Assembly: GCA_965237875.1 (NCBI GenBank) | Contig: CBDEGP010000001.1 | Location: forward strand, 496,001-560,000 | Direction of reading: 5' to 3' | DNA: 64,000 bases | Origin: DAOUJI01 sp965237875 | Lineage (GTDB): Bacteria; Chloroflexota; Dehalococcoidia; Lucifugimonadales; JAGWBF01 | Part shown: positions 31,991-39,338 of the stretch, one piece after another | Numbering within the stretch: the stretch's first letter is position 1 | Layout: every line of letters begins with the position of its first letter | Position numbers and translations under genes: made by a program | Notes under the pieces: generated by a model | Database searches by the model: none | What the model was told of the DNA's origin: nothing | The model's input: only the letters and a program-made list of their open reading frames with translations

Positions 31991-33610
31991 TTACAGGCCC
32001 AGGATGTTCCCCGCCTCGTCCACGTCCAGGCTGCGGGGAGAACCGGGCAGCCCGGGCATGGTGACGATGCTTCCGGCAATGGGGTATATGAACCCGGCGC
32101 CCACCGACGCCCTGACGTCGGATATTTCGAATGTGTACCCGGACGGCCTGCCCTTCAGGGAGGAATTGTGGGATATGGAGAGGTGGGTCTTGGCCATGCA
32201 CACGGGAAGGCTGCCCCATCCAAGCTCTTCGTAGCGGGCCAGCTGTCTGCGGGCCGCCGGCTCCCACCGCACGTCGCTTGCGTTGTAGACCTTTTGGGCA
32301 AGGGCAAGCGTTTTCTCTCGCAATGGGGCGTCTTGGGGATACAGGTACGACACCGTCCCGCCCTGCTCCACGGCCCCGACCACTGCCTCAGCCAATGCCA
32401 CCCCGCCCTCGCCTCCATCGGAGAATACCGTGCTCTCCACGGCGGTGTATGCCCCGGCGTTCAACGCTCCCTGCCGCACCAATTCAACTTCCTGCTGGGT
32501 GTCCGATGGGAAGGCGTTCACAGCCACCACCACGGGGATGCCGAAAGACCTGACCACTGCGATATGGTGTTCCAGGTTGGGCATGCCCTTGCTGACCGCG
32601 TCCTCGTTGGGCGTGTCCAGGTCTCGAATTCGGACGCCGCCGTGGGACTTGAGGGCGCGGACGGACGCCACCAGGACCGCGGCCCGGGGTTCCAGGCCGT
32701 TGTACCGCGCCTTGATGTGCATGAACTTCTCGAAGCCCAGGTCCGACCCGAATCCAGCCTCGGTGAGCACGTAGTCGGAGTATCCCAGTGCAAGGCGGTC
32801 AGCCACTACGGAGCTGCAGCCGTGGGCGATGTTTCCGAAAGGACCCGCATGGACCAGCACCGGCTGACCCTCGGTGGTCTGGACAAGGTTGGGTTGGATG
32901 GCGTACCTAAGCAGCGACATCATGGAGCCGACAGCGCCCACGTCCTGGGCTGTCACAGGCTCCCGGCTGTCGGTGAAACCCAGCGCCATCCTCCCCAGCC
33001 GGGTCCTCAAATCGTCCAGGCCGCCGGACAAGGCCAGAACGGCCATAATCTCCGATGCGGCCACGATGTCGAAGCCCGTTTCCCTGACAGGGGCGTTGTT
33101 GGCGCCTCCGATGCCCGTAACGATGTCCCTCAGAGCCCGGTCCTCGACGTCGGTCACCCTGCGCCACGTGGAACCCGCTGGCCCGAATCCGGGAATCTGA
33201 CCCCGCTGAGTCGCGTTGTCCGTGAGAGCGGCCAGCAAGTTGTGCGCCGATGCCACGGCGTGAGCGTCTCCTGTGAAGTGGATGTTCACCTCATCCTGGG
33301 GTTCGACCAGGCATGCGCCCCCGCCTGTTCCCCCGCCCTTGATGCCGAAGATCGGGCCTAGGGACGGCTCCCTAAGAGTGGCCGTGACCCGTTTTCCGAG
33401 CTTGCCCATTCCCTGGGCCAGTCCGACGGTTGTGGTAGTCTTTCCCTCGCCCGCCGGAGTCGGAGTCATGCCGGTCACGACCACCATAGATCCCTGGGGC
33501 GCGTCGGATTTTATGGCTTCCAGCTGTATCTTGGCCTTGTACTTCCCATAGGGGATGACCATGGCCGGGTCCAGCCCCATCACCTCGGCAATCTCAGCTA
33601 TGGGCCGCAT
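31991..33610 (-). CDS. fhs: Formate-tetrahydrofolate ligase
   Basis: The enzyme makes 10-formyl-THF from formate, ATP and THF. The 539-residue protein shows the family hallmarks: VTGMTPTPAGEGKTTTTVGL (P-loop-like), REPSLGPIFGIKGGGTGGG, and EVNIHFTGDAHAVASAHNLL. It is slightly shorter than the usual 555 or so residues. AGGGAGGAG precedes the ATG. A TauE-type transporter follows seven bases later. Together with the NAD-formate dehydrogenase at 42205 it suggests formate handling through folate C1 metabolism, though the two are 10 kb apart. Confidence 0.95.
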   Translation of the reverse strand: MRPIAEIAEVMGLDPAMVIPYGKYKAKIQLEAIKSDAPQGSMVVVTGMTPTPAGEGKTTTTVGLAQGMGKLGKRVTATLREPSLGPIFGIKGGGTGGGACLVEPQDEVNIHFTGDAHAVASAHNLLAALTDNATQRGQIPGFGPAGSTWRRVTDVEDRALRDIVTGIGGANNAPVRETGFDIVAASEIMAVLALSGGLDDLRTRLGRMALGFTDSREPVTAQDVGAVGSMMSLLRYAIQPNLVQTTEGQPVLVHAGPFGNIAHGCSSVVADRLALGYSDYVLTEAGFGSDLGFEKFMHIKARYNGLEPRAAVLVASVRALKSHGGVRIRDLDTPNEDAVSKGMPNLEHHIAVVRSFGIPVVVAVNAFPSDTQQEVELVRQGALNAGAYTAVESTVFSDGGEGGVALAEAVVGAVEQGGTVSYLYPQDAPLREKTLALAQKVYNASDVRWEPAARRQLARYEELGWGSLPVCMAKTHLSISHNSSLKGRPSGYTFEISDVRASVGAGFIYPIAGSIVTMPGLPGSPRSLDVDEAGNILGL

Positions 33611-33755
33611 TTCTCCTCCCTTTGTGTCGGCAGTCGCTCGCCACAGCTAGATTATCACAGAGAACCTGCATAGCCTAGGGAGGGGTTCTCTTTTCACCTA
33701 GCAGGCTGTCATAATTTGGTTATAACGTGAGATTATCTGAGCAGGCGATGAAATC

Positions 33756-33878
33756 ATGGATAGGTTCGCTGGACTCGTTGAACCGCAGGCATGGCAAAAA
33801 ACACGACACGAGGGCTTGCCTCTCGGAATTGTCAGGGTCGATAGCACTACCAAAATTGACGGTATAATGGCGCTATGA
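33756..33878 (+). CDS. Possible 40-residue leader ORF overlapping the DUF4365 gene
   Basis: ATG at 33756 opens 40 codons (MDRFAGLVEPQAWQKTRHEG and on), ending TGA inside the DUF4365 start (ATGA overlap). No ribosome site is obvious and no family is recognised. The overlap is the only support; a -10 box for the next gene lies inside it. It may be chance. Confidence 0.25.
   Translation: MDRFAGLVEPQAWQKTRHEGLPLGIVRVDSTTKIDGIMAL
33863..33868 (+). promoter_or_regulatory. -10 box giving a probably leaderless DUF4365 transcript
   Basis: Consensus TATAAT ends six bases before the ATG at 33875, which places the expected transcription start on the A of the start codon. No Shine-Dalgarno sequence is present, consistent with leaderless translation. 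No clear -35 is seen. Confidence 0.5.
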
Positions 33879-34360
33879 CCCCTAATATGCGGATGGAGCA
33901 GTTTTCTCTAGCATACGTCAGGGCGGTTGCAGCGAATGCCGGTTACCAGGTGACCAGGCCGGAACCGGACGTTGACAGCGTTGACGGTGTCCTGATGGCT
34001 AGCTTTCGGCGGCGGCCCCGGATAGAGTTTCAAGCTAAGGCGACAGCACGGAATGTTTCGCGAGAGGGCATCATACACTATCCATTGCCTGTGAAGAACT
34101 ACGACGACCTGCGTGCTGATACACTGGCGCCGCGCATTTTGATTGTACTGCTGATGCCGGATGAACAGTCCGAATGGCTCGCGCAGACTGATGATGAGCT
34201 TTGTCTCCGTTATGGCGCCTATTGGCTTTCCCTTGAAGGCCATCCATCGGTGTCAAACACTTCTAGCGTCACGGTGCCTGTTCCAACGGCCAACATATTC
34301 AGCAGCGAGCAACTCATCAATCTGATGGGGAAGGTTGAAAAGGGGGATTCACTATGCTAG
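33875..34360 (+). CDS. DUF4365-domain protein, probable PD-(D/E)XK-like nuclease
   Basis: A 161-residue protein matching DUF4365 from memory: EQFSLAYVRAVAANAGYQV, then DSVDGVL...RIEFQAKAT, YPLPVKNYDDLR and PRILIVLLMPDEQSEWL. The Asp, Glu-x-Gln and Lys around DSVDGV/EFQAK look like a PD-(D/E)XK-type active site (D ... ExQxK), so nuclease activity is an inference. Known: DUF4365 proteins are often found near defence genes, without established function. The next gene starts seven bases before its stop, so they are tightly coupled. It lies about 3 kb beyond darTG and 6 kb beyond the restriction pair. Both genes appear intact, unlike those systems. Confidence 0.65.
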   Translation: MTPNMRMEQFSLAYVRAVAANAGYQVTRPEPDVDSVDGVLMASFRRRPRIEFQAKATARNVSREGIIHYPLPVKNYDDLRADTLAPRILIVLLMPDEQSEWLAQTDDELCLRYGAYWLSLEGHPSVSNTSSVTVPVPTANIFSSEQLINLMGKVEKGDSLC

Positions 34361-35484
34361 GTCAGATACGGGACCGGGCTGCCCTGTCGTCTTTGTCCAT
34401 CGTTAGCCTCCGTTCCTACCTGAATTCATGCGGATGGAATAACGAAGGGCCTTGGGGAGGCAGGCCAGCCATAATCTACGCCAAAGAACACGAGGGGCAG
34501 AGGTGGGAAATTCTCGTTCCCATACGGGATACCATCTCCGATTATGCCGAGAGTATGGCGCAGTCAGTCGGAGTTCTAGCTGCCGTTGAGGAACGTTCCC
34601 AACTTGATGTGTTCTATGACCTCTCCGCCTCCGGAGCCGACGTTATTCGGATGAGTTCAGTCAATGGAATGGCCGAGGAGCCATTGTCGTTGCGGCAGAG
34701 CGCAAGTCTACTCAACGATGCGTATAATATGCTGGCAGCCAGTGCACGTGCCGTGGAGAAACCGCAGCCAGCCTACCGAGGCAAGATGAGTTCCGATGTA
34801 GCGGATTTTCTTGACAAGGTGCGACCCATTCCCAGCCATTTCAAAGGGTATGCTCTAACGTTGCACTCCCCCGTGCCAGTGGGATTCCAGAGACAGGAAG
34901 ATATGGGAGACGACTTTTATGCGCCTTTCTCCCGCCTTGCTACCAATAAACTCGCTCAAGGTCTGGAATATACCAGGAAGGCAATAGAACGAGTTATTTC
35001 TGATGATACCCTGGAACCCTTTAGGCAAGCCGTGGACCATGGCGTCAGCGCCAATCTTTGCGATGCTGTGGCGGAATTGGCAAAGAAAGGTCGGGGAATC
35101 AACATAGAATTGATTCGGGCCGATGTGCGGCCCTCTAGCGCGCCAGATTCCCGTTTCCAGTTTTCCTCCACTTCTGCCGACATTCTGGTGGAAGCGGCGA
35201 AATCTTTCCGCCGCAACGAGCCCTCCTACGACGAGCAGATAGTCGCACAGGTTGTACGGCTCGAAAGAGAACCGGACGAATTTGATGGAAAGGCAACAAT
35301 CGTGTCGGTGTGGGATGGGCGCCCTACACGTATGAGGGTGGAATTTGATCAGTCTGTTTACTCTATAGTGATCGGTGCTTTCAAGGATCAGGTCTCTATC
35401 AGTCTGGACGGCGACGTACATCCTTCAGGCAATGGTCACGAGGTACGCAATCCACGAAACTTGTTGGTGTTGCCGGACGCATAA
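34354..35484 (+). CDS. Unknown protein coupled to the DUF4365 gene
   Basis: No family is recognised for this 376-residue protein. It is soluble, with no signal peptide or membrane segment. Residues 1-110 look like one domain (SLRSYLNSCGWNNEGPWGGR, WEILVPIRDTISDYAESMAQ); the middle (about 150-260) is largely helical; the C-terminus (about 290-376) is predicted beta-rich, with QVVRLEREPDEFDGKATIVS and RMRVEFDQSVYSIVIGAF, possibly an OB-like or small barrel domain. The ATG overlaps the end of the DUF4365 frame by seven bases, implying equal synthesis and probably a physical complex. Inferred: a partner, sensor or immunity subunit of the DUF4365 nuclease-like protein. Confidence 0.6.
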   Translation: MLGQIRDRAALSSLSIVSLRSYLNSCGWNNEGPWGGRPAIIYAKEHEGQRWEILVPIRDTISDYAESMAQSVGVLAAVEERSQLDVFYDLSASGADVIRMSSVNGMAEEPLSLRQSASLLNDAYNMLAASARAVEKPQPAYRGKMSSDVADFLDKVRPIPSHFKGYALTLHSPVPVGFQRQEDMGDDFYAPFSRLATNKLAQGLEYTRKAIERVISDDTLEPFRQAVDHGVSANLCDAVAELAKKGRGINIELIRADVRPSSAPDSRFQFSSTSADILVEAAKSFRRNEPSYDEQIVAQVVRLEREPDEFDGKATIVSVWDGRPTRMRVEFDQSVYSIVIGAFKDQVSISLDGDVHPSGNGHEVRNPRNLLVLPDA

Positions 35485-35547
35485 GCAACCCCATGACCCC
35501 AGCCGCTCCCGGCGATGTGCAGGCCATTCTTGGACGAGTGCAGTAAT

Positions 35548-35576
35548 TTGACCCTGCCCAGAGGCACGGTTAAAAT
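35548..35576 (+). promoter_or_regulatory. Sigma-70-type promoter of the DUF1800/NHL operon
   Basis: TTGACC, a 17-base spacer and TAAAAT, 77 bases before the DUF1800 start. This is one of the two best promoter matches in the window. Confidence 0.7.
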
Positions 35577-35652
35577 AGTTTTCAATCCCTTTCCCTCGCA
35601 AACAACTCCATAGACCGGCCCATCGACATTGGTCCAACAGGAGGACGACGCT

Positions 35653-37056
35653 ATGGCGAGCCAGGAAATTGTGTTGATGGCGCATTTGATGCGGAGAGCC
35701 GGGTTCGGGGCCCGTCGCGATGAACTTGAGGAGCGGGCCGCCAAAGGCTACGAACAGACCGTCGAGGAGTTGCTGGACCCGGAGGAGCACGGCATTCCCC
35801 CCACAGACACTGATATCCTGTTTCGCACCCAACACTTCCTTGAGGCGGGCAACGACCCACCGGGGGCACAGAGCGTCCACATCTACCATCTGATCAACAA
35901 CCCTCGGCCCCTGGAAGAGAAGATGGCCTTGCTGTGGCACATGGTGTTTGCCACGGGTAACGCCAAAATAGACAACCCCCTGGAACTGGCGCGCCAGATG
36001 GACCTGCTCCGCCGCGTGGGTTTGGGCAGCTTCCATGAGCTGTTGGTGGAACTGGCCAAGAACCCGGCCATGATCTACTGGCTGGACAACAACCATAATC
36101 ACAAGGACGAACCGAACGAGAACTGGGGCAGAGAGCTTCTCGAACTCTTCTCCATGGGCCAGGGCAACTACACCGAACAGGATGTGTTCGAGTGCGCCAG
36201 GGCCTTTACCGGCTGGACCTTGGCCCCGAAACCGCCCAATGCACTGGGACGCCGCACCTGGGACTTCGAATACCTGGCCGACGACCATGACGACGGTGAA
36301 AAGATGTTCCTTGGCCATAAAGGGAGGTTCAACGGCGAGGACGTCATAGACATCATTGTGCGCCAACCAGCCACTGCCAGGTTCGTCGCCAGACACCTGT
36401 ACAACTTCTTCGTGGCGGATGAGGTGCAGGTCCCGGCATGGCTGCACACGCCGCCGAGGGACCCGGTGGCCATCAACATCATCGCCGACGCCTTTATATC
36501 ATCCAACTACATGCTCAGCGACACCCTGCGGGTGTTGTTCAACTCCGACTTCTTCAAGGAAGCCCGGTTCCAAAAGGTGAAAAGCCCGGCGGAGGTGGTC
36601 GCGGGCACCATGAGGCTGGTGGGGGACTTCTCATACCCCAGGCCGGGGCTGGAACCGTTGGGTATGGAATGCGCCTACATGGGCCAATTCCTGTGCGACC
36701 CGCCCAGCGTGGAGGGATGGCATTTCGGGGCTGAATGGATAGACAGCGGCTCCCTGGTGAAGCGCATCAACTTCGTGGCTGATGCAGTGTCGAATATAGA
36801 TTATCCGGGAGTCCAAGCCATGATTGGCCGAATCCAGGCAGAGGGCGACCTGTCTCCAGAGGAATTCGTGGATGCCTGCCTGGACCAGCTCGGGCCGGTG
36901 GAAGTGATGGACGACACACGTCAGCAGCTTCTGGTCATGGCTGAGAAGGGGGGAGGGCTGCGATGGGACACGGAAGAGCATCGCAGCGCATCGGCCCTGA
37001 TGGTTGGAGAAATGTTCGGCCTGATCGCCGCCACCAGAGAGTACCAGCTGGCTTAG
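35653..37056 (+). CDS. DUF1800-family protein
   Basis: A 467-residue DUF1800 protein. Features are HLMRRAGFGARRDELEERAA at the start, MALLWHMVFATGNAKIDNPL, the conserved LLELFSMGQGNYTEQDV (the ENWGREL...FT.G segment), FTGWTL and, near the end, WHFGAEWIDSGSLVKRINF. Known: members are often paired with DUF1501 proteins and are probably exported, function unknown; no DUF1501 gene lies beside this one and no signal peptide is seen. AGGAGG is eight bases before the ATG. It is cotranscribed with the NHL-repeat gene 31 bases downstream. Confidence 0.8.
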   Translation: MASQEIVLMAHLMRRAGFGARRDELEERAAKGYEQTVEELLDPEEHGIPPTDTDILFRTQHFLEAGNDPPGAQSVHIYHLINNPRPLEEKMALLWHMVFATGNAKIDNPLELARQMDLLRRVGLGSFHELLVELAKNPAMIYWLDNNHNHKDEPNENWGRELLELFSMGQGNYTEQDVFECARAFTGWTLAPKPPNALGRRTWDFEYLADDHDDGEKMFLGHKGRFNGEDVIDIIVRQPATARFVARHLYNFFVADEVQVPAWLHTPPRDPVAINIIADAFISSNYMLSDTLRVLFNSDFFKEARFQKVKSPAEVVAGTMRLVGDFSYPRPGLEPLGMECAYMGQFLCDPPSVEGWHFGAEWIDSGSLVKRINFVADAVSNIDYPGVQAMIGRIQAEGDLSPEEFVDACLDQLGPVEVMDDTRQQLLVMAEKGGGLRWDTEEHRSASALMVGEMFGLIAATREYQLA

Positions 37057-37087
37057 AGACGGCCCAGGCGTCCCAAAAGGGGGTGGA

Positions 37088-38194
37088 ATGAAGACCGCAT
37101 ACGTTCAAGGCCGCATTTTCAACTACGGTTATTGCCTTGGCGGCACAGGCTTGGCCGGCGAGGCTTTCTTCTACCCGTCGAGCTTCGCACTGGGCGCCGA
37201 CAGCGCCCTTTATGTGCTTAACAAGGGTGAGGAGTTTGTTTCCTGCGCCGGCATAACCAAGCTCAACCTGGACTCGGAGTTCATCTGGGAAAGCCGCGGG
37301 GACGACTTTGCCAAGGGCCGAGGACCGTTCCCCAGCGCCATCGCCGTCGACAGCGGCGAAAACATTTACGTCGCCGATGAGTTCAAGAACCAGATATACG
37401 TCTTTGACAGTGAGGGCAACCCTCTCGGAGACTGGAGACCCGGCCAGACTGAGGACGACAGGGCCAGCAATTTGGTGTATCCGGCGCCGAACACCGCTGG
37501 AGACGGCATCACTTTCGACCTGATTCTGAAGAAGGAAGGCGCCAGAGACACCTCCGGCGACGGGGAACTGAACGGCCCCATGGGCTTGGCCTTCGACCGG
37601 GACGACAGGATGTACGTGTCGGACAGCTGCAACCACCGGGTCCAGGTGTTCACCAGGGAGGGCGAGTTCCTGGGGAAGTGGGGGAGCCTCGGCTCCGGCG
37701 AGGGTAAGTTCAACCTCCCCTGGGGCATCACGGTCGACAAAGAGGGTTGCGTATACGTCGCCGATTGGAAGAACTCCCGAGTGCAGAAGTTTTCGTCGTC
37801 GGGCGAGTACATGGCTGTCTTTGGGGGCTCCGAATCAGGCGAGGGACAGTTGCAACGCCCCTCCGGAGTTGCAGTCGACAAGGACGGCGACGTGTACGTG
37901 GCGGACTGGGGCGCCCACTGCCTGAAGATATACGGCCCCGACGGCGGTCACATGCTGACCTTGCACGGAGATGCGGACCGGCTGCCGCCTTGGCAGCAAT
38001 CCAAGGTGAACGCAAACGTCAACACCTTGAGAGCCCGCCAAAGGGCCGACCTGACCCAGGAGAAGCTTTTTCGACGACCAGTGTCGGTCCAGGTGGACGA
38101 CGACGGCCGGATCATCGTCCTCGAAACAGTCAGCAACCGCCTCCAGGTCTACGTCAAGGAGCAGGGCTGGATTGAACCGCCGTTCAACCAGTAG
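37088..38194 (+). CDS. NHL-repeat beta-propeller protein
   Basis: A 368-residue protein with about six NHL repeats. Clear blades include PSAIAVDSGENIYVADEFKN, GPMGLAFDRDDRMYVSDSCN followed by HRVQVFTREGEFLGKWG, LPWGITVDKEGCVYVADWKN, and RPSGVAVDKDGDVYVADWGA. No signal peptide is found, matching its DUF1800 neighbour. Known: NHL propellers bind protein, RNA or ligands. AAGGGGG precedes the ATG. Its position in an operon with DUF1800 suggests a shared process, unknown. Confidence 0.85.
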   Translation: MKTAYVQGRIFNYGYCLGGTGLAGEAFFYPSSFALGADSALYVLNKGEEFVSCAGITKLNLDSEFIWESRGDDFAKGRGPFPSAIAVDSGENIYVADEFKNQIYVFDSEGNPLGDWRPGQTEDDRASNLVYPAPNTAGDGITFDLILKKEGARDTSGDGELNGPMGLAFDRDDRMYVSDSCNHRVQVFTREGEFLGKWGSLGSGEGKFNLPWGITVDKEGCVYVADWKNSRVQKFSSSGEYMAVFGGSESGEGQLQRPSGVAVDKDGDVYVADWGAHCLKIYGPDGGHMLTLHGDADRLPPWQQSKVNANVNTLRARQRADLTQEKLFRRPVSVQVDDDGRIIVLETVSNRLQVYVKEQGWIEPPFNQ

Positions 38195-38202
38195 ACGGCG
38201 GC

Positions 38203-38224
38203 GGTATACCGGCCTCGCCGGCCG
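38203..38224. repeat. REP-like palindrome
   Basis: ATACCGGCCTCGCCGGCCGG, a variant of the ATACCGGC subtype also seen at about 20994. Confidence 0.5.
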
Positions 38225-38240
38225 GGCGCCAGGTCTGCTC

Positions 38241-38702
38241 TTATTGGTAGTTGGGGCTTGAGATCATGACTACTGCCATGGTGCAAGGCGCGTCGCCGTG
38301 GACCCGCCAGGCATGGTTTGTCCCCCGCTGAACAAACACGTCGCCCGGCTGGAGGATGACGGATCCCTCCTCGACGGTGAGCTCCATTTCCCCCGAAATC
38401 ACTATGCCGTAGTCGATAGTTGGGGTGGTGTGCCATCCGGGGCCGCTGTCCGCTCCCGGATAGTGGGGAGGCCAGGTCACTACACGTATCGCCGAGCCAT
38501 TCACCGGCGGGTCCCGGTGAAAGCTGTCCTTGTCGACGGGGTCGCGGGATGCGGTCGGGTCGGGATTGGCCGGATCGTCCGCCCAGATGTCGTTGAGGAC
38601 CACGGGACCTCCTCGGTTTGGCGTCCCCGGCGTGGGCCCGTCATGCACAAAATAGGACTTGCCCTCGGCGTTAGTGCCAGTCACCACTCTTCGTGTCGGC
38701 AT
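38241..38702 (-). CDS. Cupin-domain protein
   Basis: A 153-residue cupin. The first cupin motif appears as GWHTTPTIDYGIVISGEMEL (with the T-x-D-Y-G variant common in Chloroflexota and actinobacterial cupins), and the second as LQPGDVFVQRGTNHAWRVHG. His and Glu ligands of the metal site are partly replaced, so the metal may be absent or altered. The ATG at 38702 has AAGGGGG upstream. It is divergent from the F420-type gene. Role unknown. Confidence 0.8.
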   Translation of the reverse strand: MPTRRVVTGTNAEGKSYFVHDGPTPGTPNRGGPVVLNDIWADDPANPDPTASRDPVDKDSFHRDPPVNGSAIRVVTWPPHYPGADSGPGWHTTPTIDYGIVISGEMELTVEEGSVILQPGDVFVQRGTNHAWRVHGDAPCTMAVVMISSPNYQ

Positions 38703-38859
38703 CTTTGTTCCCCCTTTTTGAGGCTGCGTCGTCTTGGGCAAACGGTAGCGCCCGCTTGAGCCGGTGTCAAAAGCTGCGGCCAAAAGCTGTATCCAAACGT
38801 TGTAGAATGAATCGAGGAGTCGCTTGGTCTTGGGATACTGACCGGACGGGGAGGGAATC

Positions 38860-39294
38860 ATGGGACTATGGTCGCGAAAAATGCACGTAGGGATGCATGT
38901 CCTGGTCTATCGCTTGACAGGGGGTTGGAGAGGCGGCACAAGAAGGGGAACCGGATATGACATACCCATTCTATTGCTGACCACCGTCGGCCGGAAAACG
39001 GGCAGGACACACACCGTTCCCCTGGGGTATATGGAGGACGGTCCCAACTACGTCATTGCGGGGTCGTACGGCGGGTCTGACAAACACCCCCACTGGATTC
39101 TCAACCTCAACAATAACGCTGTGGCGACCCTGCAGGTGAAACGGAGACGGTTCCCGGTCTCGGTGGAGCGTGCTTCCCCCGAGGAGAGAAGCCGGTTGTG
39201 GACCAAGCTGGTTGACCAGAACCCGGTCTTCGGTGTCTACCAGAGCAGGACCTCGCGCGAGATACCGCTGATGGTGCTGAGGCCCCAGGGCTAG
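38860..39294 (+). CDS. F420-dependent nitroreductase-family (Ddn-like, DUF385) protein
   Basis: A 144-residue protein of the deazaflavin-dependent (Ddn/F420H2-dependent) family: LLLTTVGRKTGRTHTVPLGY, then YVIAGSYGGSDKHPHWILNL and later IPLMVLRP. Known: relatives use F420H2 to reduce enones, quinones or nitro compounds. This suggests the organism makes F420, in keeping with its luciferase-like enzymes, some of which use F420. The first ATG of this length starts MGLWSRKMHVGMHVLVYRL. It is monocistronic. Confidence 0.85.
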   Translation: MGLWSRKMHVGMHVLVYRLTGGWRGGTRRGTGYDIPILLLTTVGRKTGRTHTVPLGYMEDGPNYVIAGSYGGSDKHPHWILNLNNNAVATLQVKRRRFPVSVERASPEERSRLWTKLVDQNPVFGVYQSRTSREIPLMVLRPQG

Positions 39295-39338
39295 CGGCTG
39301 GGGCCTGTGCCGCGAGACGATGAACTTTGGCGCCGGGG

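Noticed and set aside
31805..33361. A 518-codon plus-strand frame opposite fhs and the TauE gene
   Set aside because: It crosses two well-supported genes and reads as low-complexity antisense.
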